DNA from: Kapaibacterium sp044224925
Lineage (GTDB): Bacteria > Bacteroidota > Ignavibacteria > Kapaibacteriales > Kapaibacteriaceae
Length of the DNA: 64,000 bases
Assembly: GCA_044224925.1 (NCBI GenBank)
Contig: JBGAJM010000012.1
Coordinates: 4,810-68,809 of the forward strand
Direction: 5' to 3'
Positions within the stretch are counted from its first letter, which is position 1. The number at the start of each line of letters is the position of its first letter. The position numbers and the translations under genes were made by a program. The notes under the pieces are model-generated. The model made no database searches. It was not told where the DNA came from and saw nothing but the letters and a program-made list of their open reading frames with translations. Below, one piece after another: positions 44,652 through 53,581 of this stretch.

Positions 44652-45818
44652 TCAGCTGAACGCCTGGATCCCCGTGATATCCTGTCCGATGATCAGCGTG
44701 TGCATTTCGTGCGTGCCTTCGTAGGTCTTCACGGATTCGAGATTGGCGGCGTGGCGCATCACGGGATATTCATCCAGGATGCCGTTGGCACCGTGGATCT
44801 CGCGAGCGATGCGGGCGATGTTGAGGGCCATTTCGACGTTGTTGCGTTTGGCCATCGACACCTGTTGTGGGCGGATGTTGCCGGAGTCCTTGATCTTGCC
44901 GAGGCGCCAGCAGAGGAGCTGTGCCTTGGTGATCTCGTTGATCATGTAGACCAGCTTCTCTTGTGTGAGCTGGAAGCCGGCGATCGGCTTGCCGAACTGG
45001 ATGCGGCTCTTGGCATAGTTGAGGGACGAATCGTAGCAGGCCATGGCCGAGCCGATCACGCCCCAGGAGATGCCGTAACGGGCTTGGGTAAGACAGCCCA
45101 AAGGTCCCTTCAACCCTTCCACCCCGGGAAGGATGTTCGCTTCGGGGATCTCCACGTCCTGGAAGACCAATTCGGAGGTGACCGAGGCGCGGAGGGAGTG
45201 TTTGCCCTTCATTTCGGGGGCCGTGAAGCCCTTCATGCCCTTTTCGACCAGGAAGCCGCGGACCACGCCGTCGAGCTTGGCCCAGACGACGGCCACATCG
45301 GCCAAGGTGCCGTTGGTGATCCACATCTTGGCGCCGTTCAGCAGGAATCCACCGTCGATCTTCTTGGCATTGGTGACCATGCCGGCGGGGTTCGATCCGG
45401 CGTCGGGCTCTGTAAGACCGAAGCAGCCGATGGCCTTCCCGGCGGCCAGACGGGGAAGCCACTTGCGACGTTGCTCTTCGGAGCCGTACGTGTAGATCGG
45501 ATACATCACGAGCGAGCTTTGGACGGAGGCGAAGGAGCGAACGCCCGAATCGCCGCGCTCGAGCTCTTGCATGGCAAGGCCATAGCAGATGTTGTTCAGG
45601 CCGGCTCCACCGTATTCCGTGGGCAAAGTGACCCCAAAAACGCCCATTTCGGCCATTTTTTCGACCAAATGCATCGGAAACGACCCTTGGCGAGCGTGAT
45701 GCTCGATAATCGGGAGCACTTCATTGTCGACAAAGTCGCCAACCGCTTGACGGACCAGTTTTTCCTCGTCGGTCAGAAGTTCATCGATGTTCAAATAGTC
45801 TGGGTGTTGGAAGGCCAT
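44652..45818 (-). CDS. gcdH: Glutaryl-CoA dehydrogenase
   Basis: FAD-dependent acyl-CoA dehydrogenase that oxidises and decarboxylates glutaryl-CoA to crotonyl-CoA in lysine, hydroxylysine and tryptophan breakdown. The 388 residues have the acyl-CoA dehydrogenase blocks CFGLTEPDAGSNPAGM and AKMWITNGTLADVAVVWAK, and blocks specific to the glutaryl type: ARYGISWGVIGSAMACYD, GANGILDEYPVMRHAANLE and YEGTHEMHTLIIGQDITGIQAF, with the catalytic Glu in YEGTHE. It is a single gene with array 3 after its stop. With kmo in the same window it suggests capacity for aromatic or lysine catabolism, though the intermediate steps are not seen. Confidence 0.92.
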   Translation of the reverse strand: MAFQHPDYLNIDELLTDEEKLVRQAVGDFVDNEVLPIIEHHARQGSFPMHLVEKMAEMGVFGVTLPTEYGGAGLNNICYGLAMQELERGDSGVRSFASVQSSLVMYPIYTYGSEEQRRKWLPRLAAGKAIGCFGLTEPDAGSNPAGMVTNAKKIDGGFLLNGAKMWITNGTLADVAVVWAKLDGVVRGFLVEKGMKGFTAPEMKGKHSLRASVTSELVFQDVEIPEANILPGVEGLKGPLGCLTQARYGISWGVIGSAMACYDSSLNYAKSRIQFGKPIAGFQLTQEKLVYMINEITKAQLLCWRLGKIKDSGNIRPQQVSMAKRNNVEMALNIARIAREIHGANGILDEYPVMRHAANLESVKTYEGTHEMHTLIIGQDITGIQAFS

Positions 45819-45862
45819 GGCCGCTATCCGTAAGGGTTGAATGGTGTTGTCCGCCTGAACAG

Positions 45863-45870
45863 CGAAACTA
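45863..45870 (-). promoter_or_regulatory. Putative -7 element of gcdH
   Basis: TAGTTTCG on the minus strand, 44 bases before the gcdH ATG, fits TAnnTTCG. No clear -33 element. Confidence 0.35.
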
Positions 45871-45902
45871 CGAAAACGGTTTCACCTATGTGGATTTCTT
45901 CC

Positions 45903-45910
45903 TATATTCG
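45903..45910 (+). promoter_or_regulatory. Putative -7 element of the rimP-nusA-infB operon
   Basis: TATATTCG on the plus strand, about 52 bases before rimP. It matches the -7 motif before the CNNM gene exactly. The gap from 45819 to 45962 holds no coding region. Confidence 0.45.
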
Positions 45911-45962
45911 TGGCTGGTAAGGAGGATGGGCGGATTGCCCATTTTTTGTTGATACCTAGCCG

Positions 45963-46439
45963 TTGGTGACTTCGTTGACGAATCCATTGCCGGAGCACGT
46001 ACGTGCAACCATAGACGAAGTCTGTGCAGCAAATGGAGTTACGTCCATCGATGTGCAGATCAGAGGGCAGCGAGACCAGTTGATCCTGGACCTGTTCATT
46101 GATGCACCCAACGGTGTGACGCACGAAGAATGCAGAGGCGTCACCACGGGCCTCGACGAACGCTTGGAAAACGATGAATGGTACGGCCGCCTACGGGCGG
46201 TCGATGTGTCTTCACCCGGTGCCGACGCTCCCGTGAAGTTCCTCTGGCAACTTACGAAGAGCATTGGGCGCACGGTTCGCGTGATCCGAGCGGACGGAAC
46301 GGCAGTAGAAGGCAAGCTCACGGATGTGGCCGACGAAGGCCTCTCGGTGCAGCCCCCAACAACGAAGAAGAAGGTCGTGGAGCTGGTTGTGATACCGGCT
46401 GCCGACGTCAAAGAAGCAAGAGTAATCCTGAAATGGTAA
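45963..46439 (+). CDS. rimP: Ribosome maturation factor RimP
   Basis: Cytosolic factor needed for 30S subunit assembly. The 158 residues have the two-domain RimP pattern, with VTSIDVQIRGQRDQLILDLFIDAP and THEECRGVTTGLDERLENDEW in the first domain, VDVSSPGADAPVKFLWQLTKSIGRTVRV at the junction, and an Sm-like second domain. It is the first gene of the rimP-nusA-infB-rbfA-truB-ribF block. The start is not certain: TTG 45963 and GTG 45966 are adjacent and no good ribosome-binding site is seen near either. Confidence 0.93.
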   Translation: MVTSLTNPLPEHVRATIDEVCAANGVTSIDVQIRGQRDQLILDLFIDAPNGVTHEECRGVTTGLDERLENDEWYGRLRAVDVSSPGADAPVKFLWQLTKSIGRTVRVIRADGTAVEGKLTDVADEGLSVQPPTTKKKVVELVVIPAADVKEARVILKW

Positions 46440-46455
46440 TCAACGACTGATCGTT

Positions 46456-47919
46456 ATGGCACGCAGAAAAGTCAAGCCGAAAGTCGACAATAAGAAGCTG
46501 ATCATCGAGGCCTTCAATGAGATGGCCCGTGAGAAAGCTATCGATCGCGACCTCCTGCAAGGGATCGTCGAAGAGACCCTCTCGTTGATGGTGAAGAAGA
46601 AGTATGGCCTTGAAGCCAACTTCGACATCATCGTGAACATGGAGAAGGGCGACATCGAGATCTACCTGATGCGGGAAGTGGTCGAAGAGGTCGAGAACGC
46701 GGAAACGCAGATCTCTCTCGAAGACGTGATCGCCATTACGGGCGAACCGATCGAGATCGGCGAAGAGTATCTGGAAGAGATCACGCTCGAGAACATTGCC
46801 GACAGTTTCGGTCGCCGTCTGATCGCTCAGGCCATTCAAACGCTCAATCAGCGTATTCGCGACGTGGAGAAGGACAACATCTACGACGAGTATGCGAAGC
46901 GTGTTGGCGAAGTGATCATTGGCGAGATCTATCAAGTGCGTCCGAACAACATCCTCGTGATGCACAACAAGATCGAGATGCGTTTGCCGCGCGAAGAGCA
47001 GATCCCGAACGAACGCTTGAAGAAGAATCAGCAAGTGAAGGCCATCATCAAGGAAGTACGTCGCACGGGTGGTGCCACCGGATTGCCGGACATCATCCTG
47101 TCGCGCTCGGACGATACGTATTTGGCCCGCTTGTTCGAACAAGAGATCCCCGAGATCTACGACGGCATCATCGAACTCCGTGCCATTGCACGTGAGCCCG
47201 GTGAGCGCGCAAAGGTGGCCGTGACGTCGTTCGACGAACGCGTCGACCCGGTTGGCGCCTGCGTTGGAATGAAGGGTATTCGCATTCATGCCATCGTGCG
47301 TGAACTGAACAACGAGAACATCGATATCATCGAGTACACCGAAGATCCGAGACTCTTCATCGCACGTGCACTGTCGCCATCGAAGGTGCGCGACATCACC
47401 ATTGCGCCGGAAACACGGCAGGCAACGGTGATCGTGCCGGATGATCAAGTATCGCTTGCCATTGGCAAGAACGGACAGAATGTACGTCTCGCATCGAAGC
47501 TCACCGGCTACTCCTTGTCGCTGGTGAAGGAAGGTGCCGAAGACATTGAACTCATCGAATTCCGTGATGAGCTTGGTCGCGCCCTCTACGATCTCTTGAT
47601 CGCCAGTGGTATCGACACGGCCCGCGAATTCCTTGAAGCAGGCCCCGATGTCTTGCTGCGCCTTCCGGGCATCAGCAAGCAGAAGATCGCAGAGGTCCGT
47701 CGCATCATCCTCGATGAATTCGACGAGCCCGAAGACAACCGTTACGTGGCAGCCCTCGAAGCATGGGAGCCCGAAACGGAGAGCGAAGACATCGGTCTGG
47801 AAGAAAGCTATGCCGAAGACACACCTGAAGTGTTCGCCGCCGACGAAGGCGAAGCGGAAGGTGGCATGGAAGAAGAAGTGGTTCCCGGAGACGAGGAACC
47901 GATGACGTCGGAAGAATGA
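46456..47919 (+). CDS. nusA: Transcription termination/antitermination protein NusA
   Basis: RNA polymerase-binding factor controlling pausing, termination and antitermination. The 487 residues have the N-terminal RNA polymerase-binding domain (LIIEAFNEMAREKAIDRDLL), an S1 domain (about 135-200, GEVIIGEIYQVRPNNILVM), two KH domains (DPVGACVGMKGIRIHAIVREL; SLAIGKNGQNVRLASKLTGYS) and an acidic C-terminal tail with a helix-hairpin-helix-like stretch (LLRLPGISKQKIAEVRRII). The ATG is 16 bases after rimP. The acidic C-terminus is longer than in minimal NusA proteins. Confidence 0.97.
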   Translation: MARRKVKPKVDNKKLIIEAFNEMAREKAIDRDLLQGIVEETLSLMVKKKYGLEANFDIIVNMEKGDIEIYLMREVVEEVENAETQISLEDVIAITGEPIEIGEEYLEEITLENIADSFGRRLIAQAIQTLNQRIRDVEKDNIYDEYAKRVGEVIIGEIYQVRPNNILVMHNKIEMRLPREEQIPNERLKKNQQVKAIIKEVRRTGGATGLPDIILSRSDDTYLARLFEQEIPEIYDGIIELRAIAREPGERAKVAVTSFDERVDPVGACVGMKGIRIHAIVRELNNENIDIIEYTEDPRLFIARALSPSKVRDITIAPETRQATVIVPDDQVSLAIGKNGQNVRLASKLTGYSLSLVKEGAEDIELIEFRDELGRALYDLLIASGIDTAREFLEAGPDVLLRLPGISKQKIAEVRRIILDEFDEPEDNRYVAALEAWEPETESEDIGLEESYAEDTPEVFAADEGEAEGGMEEEVVPGDEEPMTSEE

Positions 47920-47937
47920 TCAACAGCCTCAGGAATT

Positions 47938-50900
47938 ATGTCAGCTTCTACAGGAACAAAACTTTTCAAGGTCGCGAGCACGATCAACATTGGTCGTGAT
48001 GCCATCGTTGAATTCCTTGTTTCGAAAGGCTTCAAGGTCGAGAACAAGGCTACGTCCGTCCTAACGGACGAGATGGTCCACCTTGTGACCGAGAAGTTCT
48101 CCAAAGAACTCAAGCATGCCGAAAAGCAGCGCGAGAAAGTAGAGCGCCAACGAGGCCTCCGCAAGACCTTGCATGAGCAAGGGAACAGTGTGTCCATCGA
48201 GTCCTTCGAAGAGACACATGAAGGCGTGATCCCAGAACAGGCAGCACCAGAAGCTCCCGCCCCAGCGAAGCCGGTCACGGCAGACGCAGAGGTGGTGGCT
48301 CCGACGGTTGCGCCTCCTGCCGACGTGGTGCCCGATGTGGCCCCCGCGCCGATCGCAGCCGAACCCGTGAAGGCAACCGAAGAGCCACCGGCACCTGCTC
48401 CGGCAGAGCCGGAGCGACCAGGTCCGGCCGTTGGAACGGTGATCGACCTGGGTGGACCCAAGAAGCCGAAGGCGGCCGAGGTTCCTCCTGTCGCCCCGCC
48501 TCCTTCTGCCCCTCCCGCACCCGCACCGACCCCGGTCGCTGCCGTGGTGGAAGAACCGGTCGCACCGGTAGCAGAGGTCGTCGTTCCCGAAGCGCCCGTT
48601 GCGGCTGCTCCGGCGGCCGATCCCGAAGCAACGGCCACGGCCGCGGCTCCGGAAGGCACGGCCGACGCGACCGCTCCTGCAGCCGATGCGGCGGAGACCG
48701 AAGAAGGACCCAAGCAAAAGAAGAAACGCAAGGGTGTGATCGAAGTCCAGTACGAGCCGGGCTCGGGCGTGAAGCTCAAGGGTCTGACGGTATTGGGCAA
48801 GATCGACCTCACACCAAAACCACCTCCCCGCTCCCAACAGCCGCAGCAACGCAGCGGTGGTGGCGGTGACCGCCCACAACGTGGCGGTGGTGGACGTGCC
48901 ACGATCGGCGATGCGATCGCAGGATCGTCGGCCGGCGGACTGAACCGTCCAGGTGGCGGATCGTCGACCGGTGGCGGTACATCGACGTCGCGCTTCGGTC
49001 CTCCGAAGAAGCCGGCAACCTCAACAGCAAAGAAGAAGGACGATAAGAAGCGCAAGAACACGAAGGGGATGAAGGAGCAGTTCTCCGACTCCGACGTGAC
49101 ACGCGCCATTCGTGCGACACTTTCCGGCATGGAAGAATCCGGCGGCGGCTCGAAGAAGAAGATGCAGCGCCTGCGCCGTGAGATCCGTGAAGGGAAGGAG
49201 GCCATCCGACAAGAAGAGATGGCGCGCGAGTCGACGATCCTGAAGTTGTCCGAATTCGTGACAACGGCGGACCTCGCCAACCTGATGAACGTGACCGCAC
49301 CCGAGATCATTCTCAAGTGTATGGGTCTCGGTCTGATGGTGTCGATCAATCAGCGACTGGACAAGGACACGATCACACTGATCGCGGGCGACTATGGATA
49401 CCAAGTGGAATTCATGGACGACGTGGCCGTGCAGGACGTGGACGAGGATGAAGATTCAGAAGAGTCGATGCAGCATCGTCCGCCGATCGTGACCATCATG
49501 GGTCACGTCGATCACGGAAAGACATCGCTGCTGGACTACATCCGCAAGGCCAGTGTGGTCGCCGGCGAAGCCGGTGGGATCACGCAGCACATCGGTGCCT
49601 ATCGTGTTGAGCTGCCCGACAAGCGCAGTATCACGTTCCTGGATACGCCGGGTCACGAGGCCTTCACGGCCATGCGTGCTCGCGGTGCACAGGTCACGGA
49701 TATCGTGGTGCTCGTGGTGGCTGCCGACGATAGCGTCATGCCGCAGACGATCGAGGCCATCTCGCACGCACAGGCGGCGAACGTGCCGATGGTCGTGGCC
49801 ATCAACAAGATCGATAAGCCGGATGCAAATCCGGATCGCATCAAGCAAGAACTCTCGACGCACGGCGTGCTCATCGAAGAGTGGGGCGGTAAAACGCAGT
49901 GCATCGAACTGTCGGCCAAAACAGGATTGAATGTCGACACGCTTCTGGAGAAGATCCTTCTCGAAGCCGACATTCTCGAACTCAAGGCCGATCCGGATCG
50001 CAATGCACGCGGTACGGTGATCGAAGCGCACGTCGACAAGGGTCGCGGAAACGTGGTCACCGTCATCGTCCAAAAGGGAACGCTCAAGGTAGGCGACATC
50101 TTCGTCTGCGGTCAGTTCGCCGGACGTGTGCGTGCCATGACCGATGAGCGCGGAAACCGCATGGAAACTGCGGGTCCGTCGATGCCATGTCAGGTGACCG
50201 GCTTCGATGGTCTGCCATACTCCGGCGATATTCTCGTGCAGATGGACACCGATTCGGAAGCGCGCGAAGTCGCAACGAAGCGTCAGCAGCTCCGTCGGGA
50301 ACAGCTCCTCAAGGGAATGCGTCACGTTACACTGGACGATATCTCGGCACAGATCTCTGTTGGCGGCGTGAAGGAATTGCGTCTCGTGGTCAAGGGCGAC
50401 GTGAGCGGTTCAGTGGAAGCACTGTCCGACTCGCTGCAAAAGCTCTCCACGGCAGAGGTCAAGGTTCGCATCCTGTATGCAGCCGTTGGTCCGATCACCG
50501 AGAGCGACATCATGTTGGCATCGGCATCCGACGCCATCGTGGTCGGCTTCCAGGTGAACGTGTCCACACAAGCACGCAAGATCGCCGAGGCCGAATCGGT
50601 CGAACTCCGACTGTATTCGATCATCTACGACTGTATCAACGAAGTTCAAGCCGCCCTCGAAGGACTGCTCTCGCCGGATCTCAAGGAAGAGATCACGGCA
50701 ACAGTGGAAGTACGCGCCATCTTCAAGATCAGCAAGCTTGGTACCATTGCAGGTTGCTATGTCACCAACGGTAAGATCACACGGAACGATAAGGTGCGCC
50801 TCCTTCGCGATGGCTTCGAGATCTATAAGGGAACACTCGCGTCCCTCAAGCGCGTCAAGGACGACGTGCGCGAGGTGGACACCGGTTACGAGTGCGGTAT

Positions 50901-50985
50901 TGGTGTGAACGGCTTCAACGACCTTGAAGTTGGCGACATCATCGAATCGTACAAGACCGTCGAGATCAAACGCAAACTCACCTGA
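47938..50985 (+). CDS. infB: Translation initiation factor IF-2
   Basis: GTPase that delivers initiator tRNA to the 30S subunit. The 1015 residues include an unusually Pro/Ala/Val-rich N-terminal half (about 100-250) and a Gly/Arg-rich stretch, then the G domain with GHVDHGKT (522-529), GGITQHIGAY, DTPGHEAFTAMRARG, NKIDKP and SAKTG, followed by domains II to IV. The catalytic set is complete. It starts 18 bases after nusA, and the low-complexity N-terminus is the least conserved part of the protein. Antisense of this region gives long spurious open frames. Confidence 0.97.
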   Translation: MSASTGTKLFKVASTINIGRDAIVEFLVSKGFKVENKATSVLTDEMVHLVTEKFSKELKHAEKQREKVERQRGLRKTLHEQGNSVSIESFEETHEGVIPEQAAPEAPAPAKPVTADAEVVAPTVAPPADVVPDVAPAPIAAEPVKATEEPPAPAPAEPERPGPAVGTVIDLGGPKKPKAAEVPPVAPPPSAPPAPAPTPVAAVVEEPVAPVAEVVVPEAPVAAAPAADPEATATAAAPEGTADATAPAADAAETEEGPKQKKKRKGVIEVQYEPGSGVKLKGLTVLGKIDLTPKPPPRSQQPQQRSGGGGDRPQRGGGGRATIGDAIAGSSAGGLNRPGGGSSTGGGTSTSRFGPPKKPATSTAKKKDDKKRKNTKGMKEQFSDSDVTRAIRATLSGMEESGGGSKKKMQRLRREIREGKEAIRQEEMARESTILKLSEFVTTADLANLMNVTAPEIILKCMGLGLMVSINQRLDKDTITLIAGDYGYQVEFMDDVAVQDVDEDEDSEESMQHRPPIVTIMGHVDHGKTSLLDYIRKASVVAGEAGGITQHIGAYRVELPDKRSITFLDTPGHEAFTAMRARGAQVTDIVVLVVAADDSVMPQTIEAISHAQAANVPMVVAINKIDKPDANPDRIKQELSTHGVLIEEWGGKTQCIELSAKTGLNVDTLLEKILLEADILELKADPDRNARGTVIEAHVDKGRGNVVTVIVQKGTLKVGDIFVCGQFAGRVRAMTDERGNRMETAGPSMPCQVTGFDGLPYSGDILVQMDTDSEAREVATKRQQLRREQLLKGMRHVTLDDISAQISVGGVKELRLVVKGDVSGSVEALSDSLQKLSTAEVKVRILYAAVGPITESDIMLASASDAIVVGFQVNVSTQARKIAEAESVELRLYSIIYDCINEVQAALEGLLSPDLKEEITATVEVRAIFKISKLGTIAGCYVTNGKITRNDKVRLLRDGFEIYKGTLASLKRVKDDVREVDTGYECGIGVNGFNDLEVGDIIESYKTVEIKRKLT

Positions 50986-51009
50986 TAGCATTGCTATCGG
51001 GAGGAACAC

Positions 51010-51402
51010 GTGTCAATACGAACAGAACGGGTCGCCGGCGAGATCACAAAAGCGCTGGCGAGTCCTTTGAAAACCATCGCCGATGATCTTTCGGCAGGCT
51101 TCATCACCGTCACGGAAGTGCGGATGTCGCCGGACCTTCAACTCGCGCGGGTCTATATCAGCGTGTTCGGAGGAAAGGTAACGCCTACCGAAGTGGTGTC
51201 GTACATCGAAGAGCACGAGGCAGGCCGTGTGCGCTCGCACATCGCCCGCACGTTGAATCTGCGATACACACCGCAGTTGCGCTTCTACGTGGATGATTCG
51301 CTGGATCGCGCACAACGCATCCATGAACTCATCGATCGCGTGAAGCCGGCTGACGAACTTCCTGCTGAAGAGGGGTCTGTTCCCGGAGATGATCATGAGT
51401 GA
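51010..51402 (+). CDS. rbfA: Ribosome-binding factor A
   Basis: Cold-adaptation and 30S-maturation factor that binds 16S rRNA helix 1. The GTG at 51010 is preceded by GGGAGGAACAC, a strong ribosome-binding site. The 130 residues have the KH-like RbfA fold with RTERVAGEITKALAS at the N-terminus and VRMSPDLQLARVYISVFG and RTLNLRYTPQLRFYVDDSLD as conserved blocks. Its 3' end overlaps the truB start by 8 bases. Conserved gene order infB-rbfA-truB supports the identification. Confidence 0.94.
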   Translation: MSIRTERVAGEITKALASPLKTIADDLSAGFITVTEVRMSPDLQLARVYISVFGGKVTPTEVVSYIEEHEAGRVRSHIARTLNLRYTPQLRFYVDDSLDRAQRIHELIDRVKPADELPAEEGSVPGDDHE

Positions 51403-52138
51403 TCACGTCGTTCTGTCAACCCGAACGATCGGCGACATGGCAACGTGGTTGGAAGAAGCTCGCACCAACGGTGCCGTTGCGCTCATTGACAAAGAAGAGA
51501 ATTGGACGTCGTTCGACTGCGTTGCCAAGCTTCGCGGTCGCACGAAGATCAAGAAGGTCGGTCATGCCGGCACGCTCGATCCACTGGCCACCGGCCTGTT
51601 GATCCTGTGTTTCGGAAAGGCCACGAAGAGCATCGAGTCGTTTCAGGACGCCGAGAAAGCGTACGACGTGACGATCAAGCTCGGTGCGACAACGGCCACG
51701 GACGACCGCGGCAGCGACGAAGTGGTGGTGACACCTTCCGTCGACGTCGACACGGACACCATCCTTGCCGCCCTCCGAACTTTTGTCGGGACCATTCAAC
51801 AGGTTCCGCCTGCGTTCGCCGCGGTTCGACATGGTGGCCGACGTCAGTACGACCTTGCCCGCAATGGCGAGGCCTTCACGCCGAAGCCCCGCGTGGTCAC
51901 GATCCATAGCATCACCGATGTTGTTGTGGATCTTCCCTACGTGACGTGCACCGTGCACTGCTCGAAAGGAACGTACATCCGTTCCATCGCGCGAGATCTT
52001 GGTGCCTTGCTTGGTTGCGGCGGCTATGCGTACGCACTACGTCGAACACGCATTGGCGCCTATTCCGTGGACGATGCCGTCCGCGTTGAACAGGTTGGCG
52101 AGGCAGTGAACGCACTCAACGTGGTAGCGGTGGTATGA
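51395..52138 (+). CDS. truB: tRNA pseudouridine(55) synthase
   Basis: Enzyme that isomerises U55 in the T-loop of most tRNAs. The 247 residues include KKVGHAGTLDPLATGLLILCFG with the catalytic Asp62, the YDVTIKLGATTATDDRGS block, and SKGTYIRSIARDLGALLG. The ATG at 51395 is preferred over the one at 51389 because GGAG (51385-51388) is spaced 6 bases from it. It overlaps rbfA by 8 bases and its stop overlaps the ribF start by 4 bases (ATGA), so the three are translated together. Confidence 0.95.
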   Translation: MSDHVVLSTRTIGDMATWLEEARTNGAVALIDKEENWTSFDCVAKLRGRTKIKKVGHAGTLDPLATGLLILCFGKATKSIESFQDAEKAYDVTIKLGATTATDDRGSDEVVVTPSVDVDTDTILAALRTFVGTIQQVPPAFAAVRHGGRRQYDLARNGEAFTPKPRVVTIHSITDVVVDLPYVTCTVHCSKGTYIRSIARDLGALLGCGGYAYALRRTRIGAYSVDDAVRVEQVGEAVNALNVVAVV

Positions 52139-53073
52139 CGATCATTCGCGACAACGACGCAGTAACGTTCGACGAACGCACGGCCATTACGGTCGGCACG
52201 TTCGACGGTGTGCACTGCGGACATCAAGGTATCCTGCATCGCATGCGTTCCGTTGCCGACGCGCACGGAGAGCGAACGGTGGTGGTCACCTTCGATCCGC
52301 ATCCGCAGATCGTGTTGGCGAAGGCGGGACGGGAACCGGTGGAGTTGCTCACCACGATCGACGAACGGTGTGCACTGCTCGCCGCTCAAGGTGTGGATGT
52401 CACGGTCATCGTCACGTTCACGAAGGAGTTCGCTGCCACAGAGGCAGAGACCTTCGTGCGAGAGTTGATCGCCCGCATTGGCGCACGGCATTTCTTCATT
52501 GGTCACGATCACATGTTCGGAAAAGATCGTGGCGGCAATGAAGAGCTGCTGAAGCGCTTGGGACCGCAGCTCGGATTCGAGCTCGAGACCGTCGGACCAT
52601 TGGACTGCAACGGCATCACCGTGAGCAGCACGAAGATCCGGCAAGCGTTGAAGGGTGGCGAGGTGGACGCGGCACATCGAATGCTCGGCAGACCGTACTC
52701 GATCTCGGGGACGGTGGTTCGCGGAGACGGACGTGGCGCCAAACTTGGAATTCCGACGGCAAACATCGAGCCAACGGATGAGCACCGGTTGATACCAGGC
52801 AATGGTGTCTACTTGGTACGAAGCACATTGCAGGGTACGCAGGTGTGGGGAATGGCCAACATTGGCCGACGCCCCACCTTCACAGACGGACGGACGACGA
52901 CGATCGAGGTCCACTATCTGGACTTCGATGGAATGTTGTACGACCAAACCGTGACGATAGAGTTCATGAACTTCATTCGTCACGAACAACGATTTGAAAG
53001 CATCGACATGTTCCTCTCGCAATTGCGCGAGGATCGCATGGAATGTCTTGAACTCATTGCATCGATCACGTAA
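52135..53073 (+). CDS. ribF: Bifunctional riboflavin kinase / FMN adenylyltransferase
   Basis: Makes FMN from riboflavin and then FAD. The 312 residues have the nucleotidyltransferase domain at the N-terminus (TVGTFDGVHCGHQGIL; FFIGHDHMFGKDRGGN; ISSTKIRQALKGG-like block read as VSSTKIRQALKGG) and the riboflavin kinase domain at the C-terminus (GTVVRGDGRGAKLGIPTANIE; GVYLVRSTL; FDGMLYDQTVTIEFMNFIRHEQRF). The ATG overlaps the truB stop by 4 bases. Gene order truB-ribF-rpsO is common in bacteria. Confidence 0.96.
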   Translation: MTIIRDNDAVTFDERTAITVGTFDGVHCGHQGILHRMRSVADAHGERTVVVTFDPHPQIVLAKAGREPVELLTTIDERCALLAAQGVDVTVIVTFTKEFAATEAETFVRELIARIGARHFFIGHDHMFGKDRGGNEELLKRLGPQLGFELETVGPLDCNGITVSSTKIRQALKGGEVDAAHRMLGRPYSISGTVVRGDGRGAKLGIPTANIEPTDEHRLIPGNGVYLVRSTLQGTQVWGMANIGRRPTFTDGRTTTIEVHYLDFDGMLYDQTVTIEFMNFIRHEQRFESIDMFLSQLREDRMECLELIASIT

Positions 53074-53105
53074 CTCAAACTCAACATCATCAATTCGGGA
53101 TTCTT

Positions 53106-53372
53106 ATGATCTCCAAACAACGCAAAGCTGAGATCATTCAGCAGTTCGGTGGCGCGGCAACGAACACGGGCCTTCCGGAAGTTCAGATCGCCTTGCTCAC
53201 GGAGCACATCAACACGCTCTCATCGCATTTCGCTATGCACAAGAAGGACCATGCCGGCCGTCGCGGACTGATCCAATTGGTAAGCAAGCGGAAGAACCTG
53301 CTGTCGTACCTGGCCAAGAACGATGTGAATCGCTACCGCGCCATCCTCGCAGCTCTGGGTCTTCGTAAGTAA
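53106..53372 (+). CDS. rpsO: 30S ribosomal protein S15
   Basis: Primary binding protein of the central domain of 16S rRNA. The 88 residues are the full family length, with KAEIIQQFGGAATNTGLPEVQIALLTEHINTL, HKKDHAGRRGLIQLVSKRKNLLSYL and RYRAILAALGLRK all present. The gene lies 32 bases after ribF and is followed by a perfect hairpin (53382-53411) and then by a second long stem-loop before pnp, an arrangement comparable to the E. coli rpsO-pnp locus. Confidence 0.98.
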   Translation: MISKQRKAEIIQQFGGAATNTGLPEVQIALLTEHINTLSSHFAMHKKDHAGRRGLIQLVSKRKNLLSYLAKNDVNRYRAILAALGLRK

Positions 53373-53381
53373 ACTGTTCCC

Positions 53382-53412
53382 GAACAACGGCGCCCTATGG
53401 CGCCGTTGTTCA
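53382..53412 (+). terminator. Hairpin after rpsO, probable terminator
   Basis: A perfect 13-bp stem, GAACAACGGCGCC (53382-53394) with GGCGCCGTTGTTC (53399-53411), loop CTAT. The downstream T content is modest (ATTCTACC), so termination may be partial, as expected if some transcripts continue to pnp. Confidence 0.75.
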
Positions 53413-53453
53413 TTCTACCACAGAAGGCGCATCGCGCATCATGCCCAGCGTTG

Positions 53454-53502
53454 TGTCACTCTGAGTTCGCAGACCGGAACGTCTGCGTACTCAGGGTGAC
53501 AA
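53454..53502 (+). promoter_or_regulatory. Long stem-loop in the rpsO-pnp gap (possible RNase III/PNPase control site)
   Basis: GTCACTCTGAGTTCGCAGAC and the downstream arm GTCTGCGTACTCAGGGTGAC (53481-53500) pair over about 20 bp with one G-U and one U-U, closing a short loop CGGAAC. It is not followed by a T-run. In E. coli the rpsO-pnp gap holds a stem cut by RNase III that controls pnp expression; this stem is in the same place. Confidence 0.55.
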
Positions 53503-53581
53503 CCATGAACACAACCTGCACGGCCTTCTGTTGGATCGTGGCATGATGCCAATGAATTCATCACAGTCTCAAGGACATGCC

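Noticed and set aside
51389..51394. truB start at 51389
   Set aside because: The GGAG site at 51385 is directly adjacent, too close to that ATG; the ATG at 51395 has normal spacing.
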